DNA of 64,000 nt from Pseudorhodoferax soli (GCF_003337555.1 NZ_QPJK01000009.1:124001-188000), one strand, 5' to 3'. Shown: positions 41,596 to 52,603, numbered from the stretch's first letter. Translations and numbers: made by a program. The notes: generated by a model not told the origin, from the letters alone.

Positions 41596-42037
41596 GGCTG
41601 AAGAAGGCCTTCACGTTGCGCACGTTGGCATCGGCCGTGAACAGGCGCTCGGCCAGCGCCAGGTAGTCGGGCATGTCGCGCGCGTGCACCACCAGGCAGA
41701 AGTCGGGCCCGGGCGAGACGCGGTAGCACTGCTGCACCGCATCGTCGGCCACCACGCGCGCCTCGAACGCGGCCAATTGCTCGGCGCCCTGGCGGTCCAG
41801 CGTGATCTCCACCAGGGCCGTCAGCCCATGGCCCAGCACCGGGGCCAGCCGGTCCGGCGACAGGATGGCCACCTGGCGTTCCACCAGCCCCGCATCGACC
41901 AGCCGCTTGACGCGGCGCAGGCAGGTCGGCGGTGACACGTGCACCAGCTCGGCCAAGGCCAGGTTGCTGAGCGAGGCGTCGCGCTGTAGCTGGTCCAGCA
42001 GCCGCAAATCGATCGTGTCGATGTCCGAAGATTCCAT
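41546..42037 (-). CDS. Lrp/AsnC-family transcriptional regulator
   Basis: A 163-residue regulator: N-terminal HTH (about 6-65, [19 protein letters not shown] then [13 protein letters not shown]) and C-terminal RAM effector domain with [19 protein letters not shown]. It is divergent from glmS, 135 bp apart, and convergent with the kinase gene. Its likely ligands are amino acids; control of glmS is possible but not shown. Confidence 0.92.
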   Translation of the reverse strand: MESSDIDTIDLRLLDQLQRDASLSNLALAELVHVSPPTCLRRVKRLVDAGLVERQVAILSPDRLAPVLGHGLTALVEITLDRQGAEQLAAFEARVVADDAVQQCYRVSPGPDFCLVVHARDMPDYLALAERLFTADANVRNVKAFFSLKRAKFQTRLPLPAAR

Positions 42038-42172
42038 ACTTTAATCATGTATGAAATTTTTCGCCGCGACTGCCGTGCGGGGAAACAATGTTTCGAATAT
42101 TGTGAAAAGTCGAACAAAAAGAACGCTCACCATCGCCTAGCATCCGCCCGCTCATCCACAAGGAGAACTTCT
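42038..42172. promoter_or_regulatory. AT-richer divergent promoter region of lrp and glmS
   Basis: This 135-bp gap is clearly richer in A+T than its surroundings. It contains an inverted repeat TTCGA (42092-42096) ... TCGAA (42110-42114) enclosing ATATTGTGAAAAG, which may be an Lrp-type site or promoter core. A good ribosome site, AAGGAGAA, lies just before the glmS ATG. No glmS ribozyme is seen or expected. Confidence 0.4.
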
Positions 42173-44074
42173 ATGTGCGGCATCGTCGGCGCAGTGTCCA
42201 AGCGCAACATCGTCCCCATCCTGGTCCAGGGCCTGCAACGGCTCGAATACCGCGGGTATGACAGCTGTGGCGTCGCCATCCATGCCGCCAGCCTCGGTCC
42301 GGCCGAAGGCGGAGGGCTGCAACGCGCCCGCAGCACGGCGCGCGTGGCCGAACTCATGGCCCAGGTGCAGGCCGAGCACATCGAGGGCGGCACCGGCATC
42401 GCCCACACGCGCTGGGCCACGCATGGCGCGCCGGCCGTGCACAACGCCCATCCGCACTTCAGCCACGGGCCTGGCGCCGAGGCGGCCGAGCGGCCCGGCC
42501 GCATCGCGCTGGTGCACAACGGCATCATCGAGAACCACGATGAACTGCGCGCGGCATTGAAGGCCAAGGGCTACGCGTTCCACAGCCAGACCGACACCGA
42601 GGTCATCGCCCACCTGGTCGACAGCCTGTACGACGGAGACGTGTTCGAAGCCGTCAAGGCGGCGGTGCGGCAACTGCGCGGGGCCTACGCCATCGCCGTG
42701 TTCGCCAAGGACGAGCCGCACCGCGTGGTCGGCGCACGCGCCGGTTCACCGCTGATCCTGGGCGTGGGCAAAGATGGTGGCGAGCACTTCCTGGCCAGCG
42801 ACGCCATGGCCCTGGCCGGCGTGACCGACCAGATCGTCTACCTGGCCGAGGGCGACGTGGTCGACCTGCAGTTGGGCAAGTACTGGATCATCGACAAAGC
42901 GCACAAGAGCGTGACGCGCCCCGTCAAGACCGTGCAGGCCCACAGCGGTGCGGCCGAACTGGGCCCGTACCGCCACTACATGCAGAAGGAGATCTTCGAG
43001 CAGCCGCGCGCCATCGCCGACACGCTGGAGGGCCTGGTCGGCATCGCGCCCGAACTGTTCGACGGCCAGCCCGACGAAGAGGGCGTCAGCGCCAGTGCGC
43101 ACCGCGTGTTCCAGCAGATCGACCGCGTGCTGATCCTGGCCTGTGGCACCAGCTACTACAGCGGCTGCACCGCGAAATACTGGCTGGAAGGCATCGCCAA
43201 GATCCCGACCCAGGTCGAGATTGCGAGCGAATACCGCTACCGCGAGTCCGTGCCCGACCCGCGCACCCTGGTCGTCACCATCAGCCAGAGCGGCGAGACC
43301 GCCGACACGCTGGCGGCACTGCGCCATGCGCAGAGCCTGGGCATGGAGCACACGCTGACGGTCTGCAACGTGGCCACCAGCGCCATGGTGCGCGAGTGCA
43401 AGCTGGCCTACATCACGCGCGCCGGCGTGGAGGTCGGCGTGGCGTCGACCAAGGCCTTCACCACGCAGCTGGCGGGTCTGTTCCTGCTGACGCTGGCGCT
43501 CGCCCAGGCGAAGGGCCTGCTGACGGAGGAGGCCGAGCAGCGCCACCTCAAGGCGATGCGCCATCTGCCGGTGGCGCTGCAGTCCGTGCTGGCACTGGAG
43601 CCGCAGATCATCACCTGGTCGGAAGACTTCGCGAAGATGGAGAACGCGCTGTTCCTGGGCCGTGGCCTGCACTACCCGGTCGCGCTGGAGGGTGCACTCA
43701 AGCTCAAGGAGATCACCTACATCCATGCCGAAGCCTACGCCGCGGGCGAGCTCAAGCACGGCCCGCTGGCGCTGGTCACCAGCACCATGCCCGTGGTCAC
43801 CGTCGCGCCCAACGACCAGCTGCTCGAGAAGCTCAAGAGCAACATGCAGGAAGTGCGCGCCCGTGGCGGCGTGCTGTACGTGCTGGCCGACGGCGACACG
43901 CGCATCGAGAGCGAGGAAGGCATCCACGTGATCCGCATGCCCGAGCATTACGGCGAACTTTCGCCGCTGCTGCACGTGGTGCCGCTGCAGCTGTTGGCCT
44001 ACCACACGGCCTGCGCACGGGGAACGGATGTGGACAAGCCGCGGAACCTGGCGAAATCGGTGACGGTGGAATAA
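42173..44074 (+). CDS. glmS: Glutamine-fructose-6-phosphate aminotransferase (isomerising)
   Basis: A 633-residue GlmS. After Met removal, Cys2 (MCGIVGAV) is the nucleophile of the class II glutaminase domain, with [13 protein letters not shown] and HTRWATHG following. Two SIS domains bind the sugar phosphate ([23 protein letters not shown]; later [19 protein letters not shown], split). The C-terminus [13 protein letters not shown] carries the catalytic lysine region. It makes glucosamine-6-P, upstream of GlmU. Confidence 0.97.
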   Translation: MCGIVGAVSKRNIVPILVQGLQRLEYRGYDSCGVAIHAASLGPAEGGGLQRARSTARVAELMAQVQAEHIEGGTGIAHTRWATHGAPAVHNAHPHFSHGPGAEAAERPGRIALVHNGIIENHDELRAALKAKGYAFHSQTDTEVIAHLVDSLYDGDVFEAVKAAVRQLRGAYAIAVFAKDEPHRVVGARAGSPLILGVGKDGGEHFLASDAMALAGVTDQIVYLAEGDVVDLQLGKYWIIDKAHKSVTRPVKTVQAHSGAAELGPYRHYMQKEIFEQPRAIADTLEGLVGIAPELFDGQPDEEGVSASAHRVFQQIDRVLILACGTSYYSGCTAKYWLEGIAKIPTQVEIASEYRYRESVPDPRTLVVTISQSGETADTLAALRHAQSLGMEHTLTVCNVATSAMVRECKLAYITRAGVEVGVASTKAFTTQLAGLFLLTLALAQAKGLLTEEAEQRHLKAMRHLPVALQSVLALEPQIITWSEDFAKMENALFLGRGLHYPVALEGALKLKEITYIHAEAYAAGELKHGPLALVTSTMPVVTVAPNDQLLEKLKSNMQEVRARGGVLYVLADGDTRIESEEGIHVIRMPEHYGELSPLLHVVPLQLLAYHTACARGTDVDKPRNLAKSVTVE

Positions 44075-44311
44075 GGGCGCGGCTGCCGCTGACAGGAGCG
44101 GTTCGTCTGAGAAAAATAAAGTGGGTCGGACGGACCTTGCGATGTTGTGCAGCCCGATGGAAGTGGGCCGACCTTGACGAAGATACGGCTCAAGCGCCTG
44201 AACCCGAAGCGCAGCGCGGGGGCCACCGCTGTTCGGACTTGGCTGGCTGTAGCTGGCCACTAGGAGAAGCTCGGGCGTGACCGCCTTGTGCATGTCCGTG
44301 GACGGCGCGCG

Positions 44312-45664
44312 TCAGTAGCTCAGTTCCAGCACCGACACGTGGTTGTCGGCCAGCGGCCAGCTGCGTCCGACAACGCGTTCGCCGTTGAATTCGGCCACCA
44401 GGGTGCGCGGCAGCCCGACGGGCTTGATGCGCGACACCGCCACACCCGCGCCCAGCAGCGCGCCCGGCGGTGGCGATTGGCCGTCGAAGGCCATCTTGTC
44501 GCGCCCCGGATCCAGGTAGCCGCGTGGCCGCGTCATCAGGGCAAGCGTCGGCGCGCTCTTGTCGGCCTCGGGCACACGCTCGGGCCGGAGATTGAGCACC
44601 TTGGTCGAGCGCGGGAATGGGCTGCGGTAGAAGTGCGTGGTCGCGTAGCCAGGCGCGCTGACAACGAACTCGTGGCGCGCCTGCGGGTCCGTCGCCAGGG
44701 GGCCCCAGTCCCCTCCAGCGGGCACCACCGCGGTGTAGACGGCCGGGCCGAGACGCTCGCCCGTGTGCGGGTCGATGGTGAAGACCTCGATGCGTGCACC
44801 TGGCAGGCCGATGTTGGTGCCAGCGCCACTCACCTTGCCGGCCAACGACACACGCGGCTCGGAGGCGATGTCGATGCGCGCCGGTACGCCCCCGGTGATG
44901 AAGCGGTAGGCAGCCTCGAAGGCTGGAGCGGAGAACGAAGTCTCTCGGTGGTCGATGCGCGGGATGACGAGGTTGGTGGCGCCTTTCAGTTCGGGTCCGG
45001 CGGCCGTGACGCCGGTGGCCACGCCGCGCTTGCCAACCCACAGGCCATCCGGTTGGGCGAACTTGTCGTTGCCGTCGGAGCGCACCGTCATCCAGCGCAC
45101 CGGGCCGGTGACCTCGTCGCCCGCGGCGTTCTTGGGCGCATTCAGCGCGCTGAGGAAGGGGCCGTGGCCCGCGAACTCGCTGCGGTCCGACAGGCCCTCG
45201 ATCGCAACCGCCCAGACACCGTGGTTGGGCGTGCCACCCAGGATGGCGTGCGAGACCGTTCTCTCGCCACCGCCGTTGGCGATGTAGTTGCGGATGGCGT
45301 TGCCGCCGCGCGAGTTGCCCATCAGCACGACCTGGCGCGCGCCGGTGCGGGCCAGCACCTTGTCGACCTCTGCGCGCAGGTAGTCCCGGTGCTCGGCTGT
45401 CGACGAGCGGCCAGGCTGTTCGCGCGTGTCGTCGTCGCGCGCGGTGGGCAGCGGCATGTCGATGGCGTGCAGCCGCTCGCGCGGCCAGCCGTTGGATTCG
45501 AAGCGCCACATCGTCGTCAACCACACCCCGGCGTTGTCGCCGTTGCCGTGCACGAAGACGATGGGCGGGCGCGTGTCGGCGTCGTTCGGGACAGGGGCGG
45601 TTGCGCAGGAGGTCAGCAGCAGCACGGCCGCGGCCAGCACGAAACGCCGGGTCAGATGGGACAT
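44312..45664 (-). CDS. Secreted lipoprotein alpha/beta hydrolase
   Basis: A 450-residue protein. The lipobox is LLLTSCATA (Cys near 20). A triacylglycerol-lipase-like alpha/beta-hydrolase domain follows with the oxyanion HGNGDNAGVW and the nucleophile elbow MGNSRGGN (Gly-x-Ser-x-Gly). The C-terminal 180 residues look like beta-sandwich modules (VSLAGKVSGAGTNIGLPGA), perhaps for substrate binding. It is likely an esterase, lipase or depolymerase at the cell surface. The start at 45664 follows GGAG. The substrate is unknown. Confidence 0.82.
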   Translation of the reverse strand: MSHLTRRFVLAAAVLLLTSCATAPVPNDADTRPPIVFVHGNGDNAGVWLTTMWRFESNGWPRERLHAIDMPLPTARDDDTREQPGRSSTAEHRDYLRAEVDKVLARTGARQVVLMGNSRGGNAIRNYIANGGGERTVSHAILGGTPNHGVWAVAIEGLSDRSEFAGHGPFLSALNAPKNAAGDEVTGPVRWMTVRSDGNDKFAQPDGLWVGKRGVATGVTAAGPELKGATNLVIPRIDHRETSFSAPAFEAAYRFITGGVPARIDIASEPRVSLAGKVSGAGTNIGLPGARIEVFTIDPHTGERLGPAVYTAVVPAGGDWGPLATDPQARHEFVVSAPGYATTHFYRSPFPRSTKVLNLRPERVPEADKSAPTLALMTRPRGYLDPGRDKMAFDGQSPPPGALLGAGVAVSRIKPVGLPRTLVAEFNGERVVGRSWPLADNHVSVLELSY

Positions 45665-46051
45665 GGAATCTCCAGGAACGCGAGAAGTGGGCGACGGGAC
45701 TTCAATGCGCTGAGGAGGATACGCTGCCAAGGCAGCGTCTGTACCAGGGCGTGTGGATCCGGCGCGCAATGGGATCGAGAGGCGGACGCGCACGCTGCGC
45801 GAGGCGCTGCTTGGCGACCATCAACCCTGAGCAGCACAGTCTGTGAAGGGCGCGGAGCAGTGCATCGTCGCGGCTTGCCCGCATCGCGTTGTCTCTTCCC
45901 AAGTCAAGTTGCTGGCTTTAGCAGCGGAGGCCTTCTGGGGGGCGCATCTCTGATCTCTTTTTGCGCGACCCGCGGATGCGGGTGCCCGCAACCCCCATGA
46001 ACGCCCGCATGCGCGCACACCGCCCGTGGCCTGCAGGGCGCAGCGCGTTCT
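45665..46051. other. Intergenic region with no recognised gene
   Basis: 387 bp between the hydrolase gene and the MarR gene, both on the minus strand. Short frames are open on both strands but none has a convincing start, ribosome site or family resemblance. A small hairpin GCTGCC-AA-GGCAGC lies at about 45729-45742. The hydrolase promoter should be in the first part. A decayed gene cannot be excluded. Confidence 0.4.
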
Positions 46052-46543
46052 TCAAGCGTCCCCGCCGCCCACGCCGGCGATCAGCCTCAGGCATTTGACG
46101 AAGAGCCCGCGGTACTCCTCCGGGAGCATCGCAAGCAGCTGGTCCTCGACGGCCGCATCGCGCGGCATCACGCGGTTCAGAAGCTCCACGCCACCAGGCG
46201 CAACGAACAGCTGGTAGGCGCGCGCATCGCCCGGCGAGGGCCTGCGTTCGATCAACCCACCCGTGCTCATGCGGCGGACCATCTCGGCCACCGTGTTGCG
46301 GTCCATCGACAGGCGCTCGGCCAGCGCGTTCTGGTTCAGGCCCGGCTCCTGGTGCAGCAGCACCAGGGCGGCCTTCTGCCGGGGCGTCACACCCTCTTCG
46401 GCGAACGTGGTGGCAAAGATCTCCTCTGCCTTGAAGTGGGCGCGGCGCAGCAAATGCGACGGCACATCCTCCAGGCGGAATTGACCGAGCAGGACCTCTA
46501 CTTCCTTGGTCGCCGACGGCGGTGGCTGAATTTTTTTGGGCAT
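46052..46543 (-). CDS. MarR-family regulator of the 2-aminophenol cluster
   Basis: A 163-residue regulator from ATG 46543 (MPKKIQPPPSATKEV). The winged HTH is GVTPRQKAALVLLHQEPGLNQ then ALAERLSMDRNTVAEMVRRM, with wing GLIERRPSPGDARAY. It is divergent from the ring-cleavage operon across a 255-bp AT-richer gap, so it is the natural candidate repressor, with 2-aminophenol or an upstream aromatic as inducer. Confidence 0.9.
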   Translation of the reverse strand: MPKKIQPPPSATKEVEVLLGQFRLEDVPSHLLRRAHFKAEEIFATTFAEEGVTPRQKAALVLLHQEPGLNQNALAERLSMDRNTVAEMVRRMSTGGLIERRPSPGDARAYQLFVAPGGVELLNRVMPRDAAVEDQLLAMLPEEYRGLFVKCLRLIAGVGGGDA

Positions 46544-46798
46544 GGGATGGACGAAAGGCGAGAACACCGGGTGCAGATCTGCCGGATCCGGCCCAGCGGA
46601 GTTTAAGCGGGGTCCCAGCATATCCTTGGAACAACGTGCACGTACTAAATCGGGGCGCGCACTACCGCGGTGCGCCTCCATATGGTGCCATAAAAATAAG
46701 TGCTTTCCCTAGGTTTTCATGGCAATTGAGCGACTAAGATAGTACGCATACGTCGTAAAACACCTGTTCCGCGGTTGATTTCTACCTGAACCATCGAC
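46544..46798. promoter_or_regulatory. Divergent promoter region, MarR gene / 2-aminophenol operon
   Basis: 255 bp with locally lower G+C and several dyads: ACGTGCACGT (about 46634-46643), GCGCAC-N7-GTGCGC (about 46658-46676), and TATGG-TG-CCATA (46681-46692). The last is the best size for a MarR half-site pair. A further TACG ... CGTA element is near 46743-46757. Exact promoter boxes could not be fixed. Confidence 0.45.
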
Positions 46799-47194
46799 AT
46801 GCATGACGCACCCGTTCTTCGGCGGATCGAGCGATCCGCTGCGCTTCCCGCGCCCCGCTTCCGTTATGCGCAAGCGGTGCAGGTCGGGGCGGATGTCTAC
46901 GTCTCCGGCCTGGTCGGTATCGATCCTGCGGATGGCCGACTCGCCGACGGCGCAGCGGAGCAAACCCGGCAGATCCTGCGCAACCTGGAGGCGCTGTGCG
47001 CCGAGCAGGGCTGGTCGATGGACCGGCTGGTCCTGGCCCGCGTGTTCTGCGCCTCGGGCGATGCGGCCGACGGCATGAACGCGGTCTGGAGCGGGTTCTT
47101 TTCCGACCGGGCGCCGCCCGCCAGAACGTTCGCGATCGTCGCGTCCCTCCCGCTGCAGGCCGCAGTGGAAATCGAGTTTCAGTTGTCAACCTGA
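46799..47194 (+). CDS. RidA/YjgF-family protein, first gene of the operon
   Basis: A 131-residue RidA-fold protein. Recognisable parts are FRYAQAVQVGADVYVSGLVG and the QTRQILRNLEALCAEQG helix; the usual late catalytic arginine/glutamate region is weakly kept (AAVEIEFQLST). It is distinct from the second RidA-like gene at 50495, which is the clear 2-aminomuconate deaminase. It may deaminate an enamine/imine intermediate or detoxify a reactive by-product. The ATG at 46799 is used. Confidence 0.8.
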   Translation: MHDAPVLRRIERSAALPAPRFRYAQAVQVGADVYVSGLVGIDPADGRLADGAAEQTRQILRNLEALCAEQGWSMDRLVLARVFCASGDAADGMNAVWSGFFSDRAPPARTFAIVASLPLQAAVEIEFQLST

Positions 47195-48130
<936 letters not shown>

Positions 48131-48156
48131 TCCATCCCCATTCCTGGAGCTTCAAA

Positions 48157-48969
48157 GTGACTGTTGTATCTGCATTCCTGGTCCCTGGCAGCCCGCTGCC
48201 CCAGTTGCGCCCCGACGTTGCCCCCTGGGGGCGCCTGCGCGATGCCATGTCCGCGGCCGGCAAGGCCCTGGCGGAATCGAAGCCCGATTGCGTGCTCGTG
48301 TATTCCACGCAATGGTTCGCCGTGCTCGACCAACTGTGGGTCACGCGCCAGCGCAGCACCGGCCTGCACGTCGACGAGAACTGGCATGAGTTCGGCGAGC
48401 AGACCTTCGACATCGTGTCCGACACCGCCACCGCGCAACGCTGCGTGGAGGGCTGCCGCGCTGCGGGAATCCATGCGCGCGGCGTCGACTACGACCAGTT
48501 CCCGATCGACACCGGCACCATCACCGCGACGACCTTGATGGGCTTCGGCAACGCAGAGACGCCCGTCGTCATCGCGGCCAACAACCTGTACCACAGCGCC
48601 GAGCAGACCGAACAGCTCGGCGGCATCGCGAGCGCGGCCGCGGCCGGCAAGCGCGTGGCCGTCGTGGGCATCGGCGGCCTGTCCAACAACATGTTCCGCG
48701 AGAGCATCGATCTCGCCGCCGACCGCATCCTCTCCGAGGCCGACGACACCTGGAACCGCAGGCTCCTGGCCCTGATGGAGGGCGGCGACATCGATGGCCT
48801 GCGCCAGGCCTTGCCCAGCTACGCCGCCGAGGCGCGTGCCGACATGGGCATGAAGCACTTCCATTGGCTGCTCGGCGCCATGGGCGGCGGTTTCAAGTCG
48901 GCCACCGTGCGCGCGTACGCGCCCCTCTACGGCAGCGGTGGCGCGGTCGTCGAGTTTTCCATCCAGTAG
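48157..48969 (+). CDS. amnA: 2-aminophenol 1,6-dioxygenase, alpha subunit
   Basis: A 270-residue LigB-fold protein paired with the catalytic subunit. At the positions of the iron ligands it has LVPGSPLP and VYSTQWF, without the histidines, as expected for the structural, metal-free alpha subunit of the heterotetramer. The start is GTG at 48157 with GGAG nine bases upstream. Late parts (GMKHFHWLLGAMGGG) parallel the beta subunit, showing common descent. Confidence 0.92.
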   Translation: MTVVSAFLVPGSPLPQLRPDVAPWGRLRDAMSAAGKALAESKPDCVLVYSTQWFAVLDQLWVTRQRSTGLHVDENWHEFGEQTFDIVSDTATAQRCVEGCRAAGIHARGVDYDQFPIDTGTITATTLMGFGNAETPVVIAANNLYHSAEQTEQLGGIASAAAAGKRVAVVGIGGLSNNMFRESIDLAADRILSEADDTWNRRLLALMEGGDIDGLRQALPSYAAEARADMGMKHFHWLLGAMGGGFKSATVRAYAPLYGSGGAVVEFSIQ

Positions 48970-49009
48970 GGCCGGTTTGGCAGGCCCGCATTCGCCCCCA
49001 AGGAGCACA

Positions 49010-50473
49010 GTGTTGAAGCAGTACAGGAATTTCATCGACGGCCGGTTCGTCGAGAGCGAGAAGCGCTTCGCAGGGATCAATCCCGCGAACGGCGTCCGCT
49101 TCGCCGACATCCACGAGGCCACCCGTGGCATGGTGGACGAGGCTGTCGAGGCCGGGCACCGCGCGGTGCAGGCATGGGGCAAGACCTCGGTGGCAGACCG
49201 GGCGGCCATGCTGTGCAGCATTGCCGATGAGATCGATCGGCGGGCCGACGACTTTCTCGACGCCGAAGTCAGCGACACGGGCAAGCCGGTGTCGCTGGCC
49301 TCCAAGCTGGACATCCCGCGCGGCGCCGCCAACTTCAGGATCTTCGCCGACATCCTGAAGACGGCGCCGCTGGAAACCTACCGCACCGATCTGCCTGGCG
49401 GCGCACAGGCGATCAACTACGCCGTGCGCAAGCCGCTCGGCGTGATCGGCATCATCTCGCCCTGGAACCTGCCCCTGCTGCTGCTCAGCTGGAAGATCGC
49501 GCCGGCATTGGCGTGCGGCAACGCGGTCGTGGCCAAGCCATCGGAGGAGACGCCTGGCACCGCCACGCTGCTGGCCGAGGTGATGCACAAGGTGGGCTTG
49601 CCCGACGGCGTGTTCAATCTCGTGCACGGCTTCGGCCCGAACTCGGCCGGCGAGTTCATCACCCGGCACCCGCGCATCAACGCCATCACGTTCACCGGCG
49701 AGTCCAAGACCGGCACGGCCATCATGCACGCCGCCGCCGAGGGCGTGAAACCGGTGTCGTTCGAGCTGGGCGGCAAGAACGCCGCGATCGTTTTTGCCGA
49801 CTGCGACTTCGAGAAGACCGTGGACGGCATGGCGCGCGCCGTGTTCCTGAACAGCGGGCAGGTGTGCCTGTGCTCCGAGCGGATCTTCGTGGAGCGCCCG
49901 ATCTACGACCGCTTCGTGGGCGCCCTGGCGGAGCGTGCCCGGCAGATCAAGCTGGGCGACCCGACCGACGAGGGCACGGGCATGGGCCCGGTGATCTCGG
50001 CCGGCCACCGCGACAAGGTTCTCACCTACTACGCACTCGCTCGCCAGGAAGGCGCGCAGTTCATCGTGGGCGGCGGCACACCGACGTTCGGCAACCAGCT
50101 GGACAACGGCTTCTGGGTGGAGCCCACGCTCATCGCCGGCCTGCCCGACAGCGCGCGGTGCGTGCGTGAAGAGATCTTCGGCCCCATCGGCCACGTGACA
50201 CCGTTCGACTCCGAAGCCGAGGTGGTCCAGCGCGCCAACGCCACGCCGTACGGGCTGGCAGCGACGATCTGGACGAGCAACGTCAACCGGGCCCACCGCG
50301 TCGCGCAGTCGATGAACGTGGGCGTGGCCTGGGTCAACGCCTGGTTCCTGCGCGACCTGAGAACACCCTTCGGCGGCAGCGGGCTGTCGGGCGTGGGGCG
50401 TGAGGGCGGCATGCACTCGCTCAACTTCTATTCGGAACTCACCAACGTGTGCATCCATGTCGATGCCGCGTAG
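49010..50473 (+). CDS. amnC: 2-aminomuconate 6-semialdehyde dehydrogenase
   Basis: A 487-residue aldehyde dehydrogenase. NAD-dependent oxidation of the ring-cleavage semialdehyde to 2-aminomuconate prevents its spontaneous closure to picolinate. Motifs: SPWNLPLLLLSWKIAPAL, catalytic Glu in FELGGKNA, nucleophilic Cys in NSGQVCLCSE, and EEIFGP. The start is GTG 49010 or the next codon TTG 49013; homologues beginning KQYRNFIDG fit either. AAGGAG precedes both. It belongs to the AmnC/NbaE-like group. Confidence 0.92.
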   Translation: MLKQYRNFIDGRFVESEKRFAGINPANGVRFADIHEATRGMVDEAVEAGHRAVQAWGKTSVADRAAMLCSIADEIDRRADDFLDAEVSDTGKPVSLASKLDIPRGAANFRIFADILKTAPLETYRTDLPGGAQAINYAVRKPLGVIGIISPWNLPLLLLSWKIAPALACGNAVVAKPSEETPGTATLLAEVMHKVGLPDGVFNLVHGFGPNSAGEFITRHPRINAITFTGESKTGTAIMHAAAEGVKPVSFELGGKNAAIVFADCDFEKTVDGMARAVFLNSGQVCLCSERIFVERPIYDRFVGALAERARQIKLGDPTDEGTGMGPVISAGHRDKVLTYYALARQEGAQFIVGGGTPTFGNQLDNGFWVEPTLIAGLPDSARCVREEIFGPIGHVTPFDSEAEVVQRANATPYGLAATIWTSNVNRAHRVAQSMNVGVAWVNAWFLRDLRTPFGGSGLSGVGREGGMHSLNFYSELTNVCIHVDAA

Positions 50474-50494
50474 ATGCCACGGACAGCCACAACC

Positions 50495-50932
50495 ATGAGC
50501 AACGCCACCACCTCTTCCGCCGTCGTCGCAGGGCGCGCCACGCCCCGCGGCAAGTTCCCGCACGTCAAGCGCGCGGGCGACCTCCTGTTCGTCTCCGGCA
50601 CGAGTTCGCGCCGGCCCGACAACAGCTTCGCCGGCGCCACCGTCGATGCCATGGGCGTCCTGCAGGCCGACATCCGCGCGCAGACGCGCGCCGTGATCGA
50701 GAACATCCGGGCCATCCTGCAAAGCGTCGACGCCGACCTGTCCGACCTCGTCGAGATCTCCACCTACCTCGTGGACATGGGCGACTTCCAGGGCTACAAC
50801 GAGGTCTACGCCGAGTACTTCGACCACAGCGGCCCGGCCCGCACCACGGTGGCCGTCCACCAACTGCCCCATCCGATGCTGCGCATCGAGATCAAGGCCG
50901 TGGCCTACAAGCCGCTGCCTCCCAGCGCCTGA
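50495..50932 (+). CDS. amnD: 2-aminomuconate deaminase (RidA fold)
   Basis: A 145-residue RidA-superfamily protein from ATG 50495. The stretch [18 protein letters not shown], then [26 protein letters not shown] and [18 protein letters not shown] closely follow known 2-aminomuconate deaminases such as NbaF/AmnD. It hydrolyses 2-aminomuconate to 4-oxalocrotonate and ammonia. It lies between the dehydrogenase and hydratase genes in the operon. Confidence 0.9.
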   Translation: MSNATTSSAVVAGRATPRGKFPHVKRAGDLLFVSGTSSRRPDNSFAGATVDAMGVLQADIRAQTRAVIENIRAILQSVDADLSDLVEISTYLVDMGDFQGYNEVYAEYFDHSGPARTTVAVHQLPHPMLRIEIKAVAYKPLPPSA

Positions 50933-50950
50933 AGGCCGAGGAATTCGAAC

Positions 50951-51763
50951 GTGACCCCCCGACAACACGACGAGGCGGCGGCCCTGCTGCGCGCCGCCGC
51001 CCAGGGCGCCAAGCCCGTCGCGCCGCTGCGCGACACCTACCCCGGCATGACGGCCGACGATGCCTACGCCATCCAGGCCATCCACGCCACGCGGCGCATC
51101 GCCGAAGGCCGCAGGCTCGTCGGCAGCAAGATCGGCCTGACGTCTGCGGCGGTGCAACGCCAGCTCGGCGTCGACCAGCCCGACTTCGGTGCGCTGCTCG
51201 ACGACATGGCGTACGGCGACGGCGAGACGATCCCGATGTCCGTGCTGCAGCAGCCGAAGATCGAGGCCGAGATCGCCTTCGTCCTCGGCCGCGACCTCGA
51301 CATGCCCAACCCCACCCACCACGAGGTGCTGCAGGCGGTCGACTACGTCGTCCCTGCCCTGGAGGTCGTGGGCAGCCGCATCGCGGACTGGAACATCCGG
51401 TTCGTCGACACGGTGGCCGACAACGCATCGAGCGGCGTCTACGTGCTGGGCGCCACGCCCATGTCCCCGCGGGGGCTCGACCTGGGCCTGGCCGGCATGT
51501 GCCTGTCGCGGCGCGGCGAGCCGGTGTCCACCGGCGTCGGCGCGGCCTGCCTGGGCCACCCTGTGAACGCCCTCGTCTGGCTGGCGCGGACGATGGCGCG
51601 GCTGGGCAAGCCGATGCGCGCCGGCGAAGTGGTGCTGTCGGGCGCACTCGGGCCCATGGTGGCGGTCCAGGCGGGGGATGTGTTCGAGTGCCACATCCAC
51701 GGCGTGGGCAGCGTGCGCGCCGAGTTCGCGGCGCAGCGCGAGACCGATGGAGTCGCAGCATGA
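50951..51763 (+). CDS. amnF: 2-oxopent-4-enoate hydratase
   Basis: A 270-residue MhpD/FAH-related hydratase. It adds water to 2-hydroxypenta-2,4-dienoate, giving 4-hydroxy-2-oxovalerate. Motifs are VGSKIGLTSAAVQRQLGV, EAEIAFVLGRDLDMP with metal-binding glutamates, and DNASSGVYVLGAT. The start is GTG 50951, with GAGGA eight bases upstream. Its stop overlaps the decarboxylase start (ATGA), and such hydratases and decarboxylases form a complex. Confidence 0.92.
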   Translation: MTPRQHDEAAALLRAAAQGAKPVAPLRDTYPGMTADDAYAIQAIHATRRIAEGRRLVGSKIGLTSAAVQRQLGVDQPDFGALLDDMAYGDGETIPMSVLQQPKIEAEIAFVLGRDLDMPNPTHHEVLQAVDYVVPALEVVGSRIADWNIRFVDTVADNASSGVYVLGATPMSPRGLDLGLAGMCLSRRGEPVSTGVGAACLGHPVNALVWLARTMARLGKPMRAGEVVLSGALGPMVAVQAGDVFECHIHGVGSVRAEFAAQRETDGVAA

Positions 51764-52524
51764 GTGCCCACCAGGACATCGTCGCCACGCTGGACGACGC
51801 CGCCCGCTTCGCCCATGAAGTGCCGCAGTTCGACACGCAGGGCAGTCTCACGCTGAACGACGCCTACGCCATCCAGAGCGCGTCGATCCAGCGGCGCATC
51901 GGCCGCGGCGAGCAGCGCGTCGGCGTCAAGATGGGTTTCACCAGCCGCGCCAAGATGGTCCAGATGGGCCTGTCGGATGTGATCTGGGGCCGCTTGACCG
52001 ACGCCATGCAGATCGAAGAAGGGTCGGACGTGCCGCGCGCCCGCTTCGTGCATCCGCGCGTCGAGCCGGAAATCGCCTTCCTGCTGAAGAAGCCGCTGTC
52101 CGGCCGCGTGACCGGGGCCGAGGCGCTCGCCGCGGTGGAAGCCATCGCGCCAGCGCTGGAGGTGATCGACTCGCGCTACAAGGACTTCAAGTTCACGCTG
52201 CCCGAGGTCATCGCCGACAACGCGTCGTCCAGCGGTTTCGTGGTCGGCGGCTGGCATGCGCCGACGCTGGACTTCCGCAACCTGGGCCTGGTGATGCGCA
52301 TCGACGGGCGCGCCGTGCAGGCGGGCTCCACGGCGGCGCTGCTGGGCGATCCATTGCGCTCGCTGGTGGCGGCGGCACGCGTCTCGGCCGCGGCCGGCGA
52401 GCCACTGCAGGCGGGCTGGATCGTGCTGGCCGGTGGCGCCACGCCGGCGGAGTGGATCCACGCCGGCCAGCACATTGCCCTGCAGATGCAAGGGCTGGGA
52501 AGCGCCAGCTTCCAGATGGTCTGA
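51760..52524 (+). CDS. amnE: 4-oxalocrotonate decarboxylase
   Basis: A 254-residue paralogue of the hydratase. It decarboxylates 4-oxalocrotonate to 2-oxopent-4-enoate. Motifs: [50 protein letters not shown]. The 4-bp overlap with the hydratase gene suits the known physical association of the two enzymes, which protects the unstable dienoate. Confidence 0.92.
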   Translation: MSAHQDIVATLDDAARFAHEVPQFDTQGSLTLNDAYAIQSASIQRRIGRGEQRVGVKMGFTSRAKMVQMGLSDVIWGRLTDAMQIEEGSDVPRARFVHPRVEPEIAFLLKKPLSGRVTGAEALAAVEAIAPALEVIDSRYKDFKFTLPEVIADNASSSGFVVGGWHAPTLDFRNLGLVMRIDGRAVQAGSTAALLGDPLRSLVAAARVSAAAGEPLQAGWIVLAGGATPAEWIHAGQHIALQMQGLGSASFQMV

Positions 52525-52603
52525 CGGGTTCAGGCCGCCATCCCCACATTCGATCGATCCAGGCACTGCGCGCGGGGCGCGGCCGCCTGACCCAGGAGTT
52601 TTC

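Noticed and set aside
44075-44311. Possible transposon remnant or small gene between glmS and the lipoprotein hydrolase
   Set aside because: Composition shifts slightly (AAAAATAAAG near 44110), but no inverted terminal repeats, transposase motif or credible start was found.
45665-46051. Short open frames in the 387-bp gap
   Set aside because: No ribosome sites, family resemblance or consistent codon bias; left as intergenic.
48893-51700. 935-codon minus-strand open frame opposite the 2-aminophenol genes
   Set aside because: It is antisense to four well-recognised enzymes and shows the usual shadow composition.
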